Shown here one piece after another: positions 58,601 through 64,000 of a DNA stretch of 64,000 bases. The notes under the pieces are model-generated. The model ran no database searches. It had not been told where the DNA came from and saw only the letters and a list, made by a program, of their open reading frames with translations. The stretch is taken from contig NZ_AP019011.1 in the NCBI RefSeq assembly GCF_016110345.1, forward strand, positions 1,488,001-1,552,000. Direction: 5' to 3'. The translations under genes and the position numbers were made by a program. This DNA comes from Fluviibacter phosphoraccumulans (GTDB lineage Bacteria; Pseudomonadota; Gammaproteobacteria; Burkholderiales; Rhodocyclaceae). The stretch's first letter is position 1, and the number at the start of each line of letters is the position of its first letter.

Positions 58601-58825
58601 TGGCATCCCGCCCGCTAATGCCGCAGCACTCGGCGCAGGCACCGGCGGCGCCCCACCCAGCAGCGCCGGATCAACCAACAGCGGTGCCATGCGGGTGGGC
58701 ACGGTCGTGCTTTGTGCACAAACCGGCGCACTCGCCAGCAGTGCACCACCCAGACCCAGCGTCGCCAGCCAGGCGGCCAGCGGCAAACGCCGCAACAGAG
58801 GCGTAGCGCCGATTATGGGCGACAT
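55673..58825 (-). CDS. lptD: LPS-assembly protein LptD (Imp/OstA)
   Basis: 1050 residues from MSPIIGATPLL, an ATG downstream of a possible TTG at 58873. Signal peptide about 1-37 (ending VCAQ), then a long alanine/proline/threonine-rich region (to about 180) absent from E. coli LptD (784 residues). The OstA/LptA-like domain follows (GNDLELTATGHAELRRDGTV), with an inserted low-complexity region, then a large beta barrel (YARASTYHLDYEQNQG; FPLDRGRHSGFLSPSLGSSQ). It inserts LPS at the outer leaflet with LptE. First gene of the leftward operon. Confidence 0.94.
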   Translation of the reverse strand: MSPIIGATPLLRRLPLAAWLATLGLGGALLASAPVCAQSTTVPTRMAPLLVDPALLGGAPPVPAPSAAALAGGMPSAATGIKKAAAKKMAQQPVIQAPAQPVVAEPASTPVAAPSKSAAATPAKPEPTPEPAPEPAPTPTQAPAPTVPLAPRAPVPAASTQPLAAASKPQSPALSKDQTELLADVITGRNDLELTATGHAELRRDGTVLNADRIVYNIVEDNVDAQGNVLYRDPVQGTTMSGTDADIVVAARTGYINNSNYEIRQKRQIMQPNQGPWSFNAPPIGAAATGSSAAVPLGGTNVPSYGMASGSTLTQQPGQQTAINEAVAASADAETQAQSAAAGDTAFLPGQTPLARIVETMSHGQAARINLEGENRYRAEDATYTTCPAGDSGWYARASTYHLDYEQNQGAATNSLLYFQDVPFLYMPYAFFPLDRGRHSGFLSPSLGSSQLNGFQTIVPYYFNLAPNYDATVAPAIYGKRGVSFNTELRYLGNTGQSPVPTYTGKDAFSYMPNDRLANRDRWSFLTQHQQQFNSLLPGLSGAWDLQGVSDSYYFADMSNSLAAISQSYLPRTGRVNYAAPTWNASIVAQGYQTLQTNASAPVATPYQLLPQVNFAMNRSLLGAAGFSNVRLNENDELEVLRSNGMFDQPARMDAVLSANSSYFTNQTQSYVQGNRLWAYPQFVTSWQAPGMFITPKAGVHYTQYNTNAGQVTSSGATDGTTQTSAFSASRTLPILSLDSGLIFDRKTEYFGRSLNQTLEPRLYYLYVPYRDQTNLPLFDTGVADVSYAQIFSENSFTGWDRISNANQVTAALTSRYSMDKTGQQLMGFSVGQRILFQPQQVNLYSTQPTSSYGSNDYFAQANGMVAPYTSVNGFAQVSPYSQSNATNNNTKANRINRASIGARFQPSRENVLNYSYRYQNQDYIPGATTSGMTATAVMQNDVSAAWKIWGPLRAVGRYTYSAVQSTQIESLAGLEYNASCWTARAVYHRAMTPSSTGTPFLNSSFFVQLELKGMGSIGSSPLDVLRRNVPNYTRTSDAAFMPPLTDPYY

Positions 58826-58993
58826 TTCGGGGGAGTGTTTAGGCAAGCGAGAGGACACAGCAATCAGTAACAAAAAGTTCCAGGCAAATGTAGCAACGAA
58901 TCTGATTTAGACCCGTGACCACATCAAGGTAAAATACCGTCAATTCTAGCATTCTTACCCCTAAAAGCCCCCTTTAGGCTCACCCTGGTTACC

Positions 58994-60022
58994 ATGACCC
59001 CTACGACTGATGATCGCCTGCTTGCAGGCACTGAATTTGCCGCCAAGAGCCAACTTCACCCAGGCACCCCTGTTCTCACCCCGGCCTCGGCCGATGCCAG
59101 CTTTAGGCGCTACTTCCGGGCAACCTGGCCCGGTGGCGAAACCGCCATCCTGATGGACGCTCCGCCCGACAAGGAAGATGTCCGTCCTTTTATCCAGATT
59201 GCCGGGTTGATGGCCGATGCCGGGCTTGTTGCACCCCAAATACTGGCTGCCGATGCAGCCAGTGGTTATTTATTGCTCAATGACCTAGGCAGCACGGGTT
59301 ACCTGAAGACCCTGCATGCCGCTGAAGCCAAAGAAGCCGATGTGCTGATGCGTGGTGCCACGAAAGCGCTGGTGCAATGGCAATTGAGCTCGAAGGCGGA
59401 CATGCTGCCCGCTTACGATGCCGCCCTGCTCCGCCGTGAACTGGATCTTTTTCCCGAATGGTGTGTGGCACGTCATGCCGGGATTGCGCTGACTGAAAAG
59501 GAACAGGGTTGGCTCAATGGCGTCATGGAAGCCCTGGTGGCATCTGCCCTGGCGCAACCTCAGGTTTTTGTTCACCGCGACTACATGCCGCGCAATATGA
59601 TGCTCACGGACGACCCATCCACACCGGCCATTCTGGATTTCCAGGATGCCGTCTATGGCCCGATCACTTATGACGTGGTGTCGCTCTTCCGTGATGCGTT
59701 CATCTCGTGGGATGAAGAACGCGAGCTGGATTGGGTCATCCGCTACTGGGAACAAGCCCGCAAGGCGGGTCTACCGGTACATGCCGATTTCGGTGATTTC
59801 TGGCGCGCCTATGAATTCATGGGGCTGCAGCGTCACTTAAAGGTACTAGGCATCTTCTGCCGTCTCAACTACCGCGATGGCAAAGCACATTACCTGGAGG
59901 ATCTGCCGCGATTCTTCAATTACGCCTACCGCACCGCCGAGCGTTATGCCGAGCTGCGCCCCCTCGTTCCGATTCTCGAGCGCCTGTCGCCACGCGACCT
60001 GCAGATCGGTTACACCTTCTAA
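58994..60022 (+). CDS. amgK: N-acetylmuramate/N-acetylglucosamine kinase AmgK
   Basis: 342 residues, aminoglycoside-phosphotransferase fold. The Brenner catalytic loop is VHRDYMPRNMML and the metal site LDFQDAVYGPITYDVVSLFR. With murU 9 bp downstream it matches the known AmgK-MurU recycling pair, in which AmgK phosphorylates the anomeric OH of MurNAc. Divergent from lptD. Confidence 0.92.
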   Translation: MTPTTDDRLLAGTEFAAKSQLHPGTPVLTPASADASFRRYFRATWPGGETAILMDAPPDKEDVRPFIQIAGLMADAGLVAPQILAADAASGYLLLNDLGSTGYLKTLHAAEAKEADVLMRGATKALVQWQLSSKADMLPAYDAALLRRELDLFPEWCVARHAGIALTEKEQGWLNGVMEALVASALAQPQVFVHRDYMPRNMMLTDDPSTPAILDFQDAVYGPITYDVVSLFRDAFISWDEERELDWVIRYWEQARKAGLPVHADFGDFWRAYEFMGLQRHLKVLGIFCRLNYRDGKAHYLEDLPRFFNYAYRTAERYAELRPLVPILERLSPRDLQIGYTF

Positions 60023-60031
60023 GGCACAGCT

Positions 60032-60718
60032 ATGCGCGCAATGATACTGGCAGCGGGTAGAGGCGAGCGCATGCGCCCGCTCACCGACCATTGCCCCAAA
60101 CCGTTGTTACCGGCTGCCGATAAACCGCTCATCGTTTATCACCTCGAGCGTCTGGCGGCGGCGGGCTTCAAAGACATCGTCATCAACCATGCGCACCTGG
60201 GCGAACAACTGCTTGCGGCGCTTGGCAACGGCGCGCAGTGGGATCTATCCATCACCTGGTCGCCCGAACCAGTAGGGGCCCTAGAAACCGCCGGCGGTAT
60301 TTGCCAGGCATTGCCACATCTGGATGCCGGCAACGATGATCCGTTTCTCGTCATTAACGGCGATATCTATTGCGACTGGCCGATTCAATCCATACACCTA
60401 GCCCAGGAGGATCTAGCCCATCTGGTGCTCGTCGATAACCCGCCACAACACCCGACAGGTGACTTTGTTTTACAGGGCCAGCGCGTCAGCGATAAAGCTG
60501 CCGCAATGCCCACGCTCACCTTTGCCGGCATTGGCTTCTACCGACCCAGCCTGTTTAAAAACCTCACCGCTGGTGAGCCAGCAAAACTGGCACCCCTCTT
60601 GCGCGCCGCCATGGCCGAGCACCGCGTCAGAGGCGAACATCACCAGGGCCGTTGGGAAGATGTCGGCACCCCGGCGCGCCTGGCGGCATTAGACGCTGAA
60701 TTGCGTGCAGGCGTATGA
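60032..60718 (+). CDS. murU: N-acetylmuramate alpha-1-phosphate uridylyltransferase MurU
   Basis: 228 residues. Nucleotidyltransferase start MILAAGRGERMRPLTDHCPK and KPLLPAADKPLIVYHLERL; the metal aspartate is in VINGDIYCDW. It makes UDP-MurNAc from MurNAc-1-P, bypassing MurA and so giving intrinsic tolerance to fosfomycin. Co-transcribed with amgK. Confidence 0.93.
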   Translation: MRAMILAAGRGERMRPLTDHCPKPLLPAADKPLIVYHLERLAAAGFKDIVINHAHLGEQLLAALGNGAQWDLSITWSPEPVGALETAGGICQALPHLDAGNDDPFLVINGDIYCDWPIQSIHLAQEDLAHLVLVDNPPQHPTGDFVLQGQRVSDKAAAMPTLTFAGIGFYRPSLFKNLTAGEPAKLAPLLRAAMAEHRVRGEHHQGRWEDVGTPARLAALDAELRAGV

Positions 60719-60746
60719 TCAGAAAACACGTTTACGATCACACATA

Positions 60747-62114
60747 ATGTCCGCTCATCGTCCGCTCCCACATCCATTGGCACCGCTTGCTCCGACAGCG
60801 TTTGACGCGACGCCGTTTGTGCGCCGTCGCCAGCAAGTGCTGATGGAAATGCACAAAAAAGGCCGCGGCGTTGCCATCATTCCCACGTCAACGGAACTGA
60901 TTCGCAACCGGGACACGCATCACCCCTTCCGTTTCGACAGTAACTTCTGGTACCTCACCGGTTTTGAAGAACCGGATGCCGTGCTAGTGCTGTTAATTTC
61001 CGACACACCGCAAAGCTTGCTGTTCTGTCGCTCCAAGAATGCAGAGCGGGAACTCTGGGAAGGCTTCCGTTTTGGCCCCGACGCCGCCCGCGAAATCTTT
61101 GCCTTCGATGCCGCCTATGCGCTGGAAGATCTAGATCGTATCGTTAGCGAACACCTGATCGGTGCGCAAACGCTCTGGCATAGCCTGGGTGTTGATGCCG
61201 GATGGGATGCCCGCGTTGGACGCTGGCTGGAACAGGCACGGGCCCAATCCCGGGCCGGCAAACAGGCGCCCACCATAGTAGCTGACTGGCGGGCGCTGGT
61301 AGAACCCATGCGCCGCAATAAAGATGCGGGTGAGCTGGCGCTGATGCAACGCGCGGCGGACATTGCTGCCAATGCGCACTGCCGCGCCATACGTGCCTGC
61401 CACCCAGGCCTTTACGAGTACCAACTCGATGCCGAGTTGCAATACGCTTTTTTACAGGCAGGCGGTCACCCGCCGTCCTACCCGGCCATTATTGCCGGCG
61501 GTGCCAACGCCTGTGTGCTGCATTACACCGCTAACAATCAGCCCCTGCGTGGTGGCGACCTGGTCCTCATCGACGCCGGCTGCGAGGTTAGCGGCTATGC
61601 CTCGGACATCACCCGCACCTTTCCAGTCAACGGCAAGTTCAGTGCCGCACAACGTGATCTGTATGCCGTTACCCTAGCCGCTCAAGACGCTGCCATCGCA
61701 GCAACCTGCCCGGGCGCAGCGTTCCATGCACCGCATGACGCCGCTGTGCGGGTACTGGTTCAGGGCATGATCGACTTGAAACTCTGCCACGGCACCGTGG
61801 ATGCCGTGATTGAATCGGGTGACTTCCGCCGTTTCTATATGCACCGTACCAGCCACTGGCTGGGTCTCGATGTCCACGACGCCGGACCGTATCACGAAGA
61901 GAATGAATGGGTCGCCTTACAAAGCGGCATGACACTTACTATTGAGCCGGGCTTCTACGTCAGACCTGCGGATGATGTACCTGCTGCCTTTCACAATATC
62001 GGCATCCGGATTGAAGACGATGTAGTGGTCACCGACACCGGTTGCCGCGTCATGACAACGGATGCGCCAAAAACGATTACCGACATCGAAAGCCTGATGG
62101 CCGACGGATCATGA
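60747..62114 (+). CDS. pepP: Xaa-Pro aminopeptidase II
   Basis: 455 residues from MSAHRPLPHPL; the frame extends upstream to overlap murU. N-terminal creatinase-like domain, then the pita-bread metallopeptidase core with ligands in IDAGCEVSGYASDITRTF, HRTSHWLGLDVHD, TIEPGFYV and IRIEDDVVV. Removes N-terminal residues before proline. The stop overlaps the ubiH start (ATGA). Confidence 0.94.
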   Translation: MSAHRPLPHPLAPLAPTAFDATPFVRRRQQVLMEMHKKGRGVAIIPTSTELIRNRDTHHPFRFDSNFWYLTGFEEPDAVLVLLISDTPQSLLFCRSKNAERELWEGFRFGPDAAREIFAFDAAYALEDLDRIVSEHLIGAQTLWHSLGVDAGWDARVGRWLEQARAQSRAGKQAPTIVADWRALVEPMRRNKDAGELALMQRAADIAANAHCRAIRACHPGLYEYQLDAELQYAFLQAGGHPPSYPAIIAGGANACVLHYTANNQPLRGGDLVLIDAGCEVSGYASDITRTFPVNGKFSAAQRDLYAVTLAAQDAAIAATCPGAAFHAPHDAAVRVLVQGMIDLKLCHGTVDAVIESGDFRRFYMHRTSHWLGLDVHDAGPYHEENEWVALQSGMTLTIEPGFYVRPADDVPAAFHNIGIRIEDDVVVTDTGCRVMTTDAPKTITDIESLMADGS

Positions 62115-63334
62115 CCGAACACACACTCGACCAGATCGACGCATACGATGTCGTCATCCTGGGCGCGGGCCCGGTGGGCAGCACGCTGGCACTGTTGCTC
62201 GCGGGCACCCGCCACCGTGTATTGCTTTTAGAGCAGCGCAGTTTGGATGCTGGGCGTCAGGACCCTCGCGCCTTGGCCTTATCCGAAGGGGCACGCCAGC
62301 TGCTGCAACCTAAAAATGCCTGGCCGCAGAGCACTGGCCAAGGCGATGGACGATGCACGCCCATCGAGACCATTCACATCTCCCAAAACGGCGGCTTCGG
62401 ACGCACGCTGATTGATCGTAAGGATTACCGCGTCCCTGCCTTGGGCTATGTCGTGCGTTATGGCGCGCTGATCGGCTGTCTGCATGATGCCTTGCGTCAG
62501 GCAATGGCTCGCCACCCTGAACAGCTCCTGTGCCTTGAAAACACCCGCGCCGATGTCGCTGAACAAAATGCCGGTGCAACACCCGATCCCTTCTTCCGGA
62601 CACTCCAGCTGGGTGATCGAACAATCCGTACGCGCCTGATCGTGCATGCCGAAGGTACACCGCCCGACAACAGCGCCGGTGTCATTGCCCGTGGGTACGA
62701 CCAACACGCACTGATTTTTGAAGCCGGTCTGTCGCAAAGCCACCAGCAACGCGCCTGGGAACGGTTTACGCCGCACGGCCCGCTGGCTTTATTGCCGGTC
62801 GATGGGCTGAACGGCACACGCGTGTCGGTGGTCTATACCGTTCCTGAAGCGCAGGTCGAAGCGATGTTGCAACTTGATGATGCCGCCATTCTAGCGCGCA
62901 TACAGGCGGCCATTGGCCCCCATGCTCACTTTACCGATGTGGGCCCCCGCGCCAGCTTCCCGCTCAAATTACGACTACGCCAACCCGCCCAAGACGCTCG
63001 CGAACTGTGGATTGGCAATGCGGCACAGACCCTGCATCCAGTCTCCGGCCAGGGCTTTAACCTGGGCTTACGCGATGCGGCGCTGCTCGCACAGCATCTA
63101 CGCCACGCGCTGGACCCGGGCTCTGTTCACACACTCAATCCGTATGTGCGCAGTCGCCAGCTGGATCGCTACGGCGCGGCCGCCTTTACCGACGGCATTG
63201 TGCGTGCGTTTTCTACCTCGATGCCACTATTAAATGCCGTGCGCGGCATCGGCCTGAGTACGCTGGATCTCATCAGCCCCCTGCGCCATTTCGTGGCGCG
63301 CCGCATGATCTGGGGCGCACGCGCCTGGCCCTAA
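62111..63334 (+). CDS. ubiH: UbiH/UbiF/VisC-type FAD-dependent ubiquinone hydroxylase
   Basis: 407 residues from the ATG overlapping pepP. FAD motif DVVILGAGPVGSTLALLLAG, second FAD motif ELWIGNAAQTLHPVSGQGFN with LGLRDAALLAQHL. It hydroxylates the ubiquinone ring in the aerobic pathway. UbiH versus a related VisC/UbiI enzyme cannot be settled here; the pepP-ubiH order favours UbiH. Confidence 0.88.
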   Translation: MTEHTLDQIDAYDVVILGAGPVGSTLALLLAGTRHRVLLLEQRSLDAGRQDPRALALSEGARQLLQPKNAWPQSTGQGDGRCTPIETIHISQNGGFGRTLIDRKDYRVPALGYVVRYGALIGCLHDALRQAMARHPEQLLCLENTRADVAEQNAGATPDPFFRTLQLGDRTIRTRLIVHAEGTPPDNSAGVIARGYDQHALIFEAGLSQSHQQRAWERFTPHGPLALLPVDGLNGTRVSVVYTVPEAQVEAMLQLDDAAILARIQAAIGPHAHFTDVGPRASFPLKLRLRQPAQDARELWIGNAAQTLHPVSGQGFNLGLRDAALLAQHLRHALDPGSVHTLNPYVRSRQLDRYGAAAFTDGIVRAFSTSMPLLNAVRGIGLSTLDLISPLRHFVARRMIWGARAWP

Positions 63335-63440
63335 TGCCCAAACTGGCGCCATGCAAAGTGGCGCAAGAAACTGACTAAAATTTAGGCAAAAAACCCGATT
63401 TCAGGTTAGAATACAAGGCTTTCCTTTTTGCCTGCCTGTC

Positions 63441-64000
63441 ATGGATTTTGTCGGCTACCGCCTCCGAAATAATCTGTTTGTTGCTCCGATGGCCGGAGTC
63501 ACAGATCGACCGTTCCGCCAGCTCTGCAAGAAGCTTGGCGCGGGTCTGGCCGTGTCGGAAATGGTGACCTCCAATTCCCTGCTCTACGGCAGCGCCAAAA
63601 CGCAACGACGCGCCAACCACGATGGGGAAGTCGCTCCGATTTCCGTACAGATCGCTGGTGCCGACCCGGCCATGATGGCCGAGGCTGCCAAATACAATGC
63701 CGACCGTGGCGCCCAGATCATTGATATCAACATGGGCTGCCCGGCCAAAAAAGTGTGTAACGTCATGGCGGGCTCAGCCCTGCTTCAGCATGAAACGCTG
63801 GTGGGTCAGATTCTGTCGGCGGTGGTGAATGCCGTCCCGGATACCCCCGTGACGCTAAAAATCCGCACGGGTTGGAACGTCGATAATAAAAATGCGCCAT
63901 CTATTCTGAGAATTGCTGAAGAAAGCGGTATTCGTGCCCTGGCCGTGCATGGCCGCACACGCTGCCAGCAATATCGCGGTGAAGCCGAATTCGATACGAT
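63441..64000 (+). CDS. dusB: tRNA-dihydrouridine synthase B (N-terminal part)
   Basis: 186 codons before the right edge. FMN-barrel signatures: NNLFVAPMAGVTDRPFRQL, VSEMVTSNSLLYG, PISVQIAGADPAMMAEAA, the catalytic-cysteine region IIDINMGCPAKKVCNVMAGS and VTLKIRTGW. Reduces U17 and other D-loop uridines. In relatives fis follows; it would lie beyond the window. Confidence 0.95.
   Translation, partial: MDFVGYRLRNNLFVAPMAGVTDRPFRQLCKKLGAGLAVSEMVTSNSLLYGSAKTQRRANHDGEVAPISVQIAGADPAMMAEAAKYNADRGAQIIDINMGCPAKKVCNVMAGSALLQHETLVGQILSAVVNAVPDTPVTLKIRTGWNVDNKNAPSILRIAEESGIRALAVHGRTRCQQYRGEAEFDT

Overview
The window looks like part of a betaproteobacterial chromosome, most likely Burkholderiales and close to Alcaligenaceae. 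The support is conserved gene order, since no rRNA is present: trxB and smr diverge from ftsK-lolA-rarA-serS, lptD-surA-pdxA-rsmA form one operon, and amgK-murU-pepP-ubiH-dusB form another. Codon usage is moderately GC-rich. All assignments are from reading the sequence; no database search was run.

Layout. 1-4138 (leftward): the start of a two-partner-secretion outer-membrane transporter gene, an OmpR-type regulator, a 7TM-DISM sensor kinase, and a nucleotidyltransferase-like gene coupled to a small partner. 4230-8235: cytochrome c maturation genes, with ccmE facing ccmF-ccmG-ccmH/I. 8436-13358: cardiolipin synthase, rlmJ, a Uup-type ABC-F ATPase, a membrane-anchored Bcp-type peroxiredoxin and tRNA-Arg(CCU). 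13609-16196: a bicarbonate-uptake pair sbtA-sbtB in which both genes are broken, sbtA by a one-base frameshift and sbtB by an IS4-family element (14787-16117) with a clean 9-bp target duplication. 16248-26067: alpha/beta hydrolase, a marR-OMF-emrA-emrB efflux operon with a perfect 18-bp palindrome upstream, acetate kinase, a UDP-glucuronate 4-epimerase-like gene, a DUF3313 lipoprotein and a MgtC/DUF4010 membrane protein.

26153-42237 is an integrated element of about 16.0 kb in a tRNA-Ser(CGA) gene, bounded by 61-bp direct repeats. It carries a tyrosine integrase, a HigBA toxin-antitoxin pair, a leftward replication block (AlpA-like HTH, HTH protein, replisome organizer, DnaB helicase, three tiny coupled genes), a leftward group of envelope and zinc-finger proteins, a rightward block led by a tape-measure-like protein of about 1017 residues with a C-terminal transglycosylase domain, three small helical proteins, a DUF5681 protein, a small HEAGH metalloprotease, and leftward genes near attR. 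I see no capsid, portal, large terminase, sheath or baseplate gene. It therefore looks like a phage satellite or strongly reduced prophage that keeps a tail or DNA-injection protein. This is the best candidate here for an undescribed system.

42362-64000 returns to core genes: mltF, serS, rarA, lolA, ftsK, trxB, smr, a FixH-like protein, xth, then the rsmA/pdxA/surA/lptD and amgK/murU/pepP/ubiH/dusB operons, which handle outer-membrane assembly, peptidoglycan recycling and ubiquinone synthesis. Both window edges cut genes (tpsB at the left, dusB at the right).
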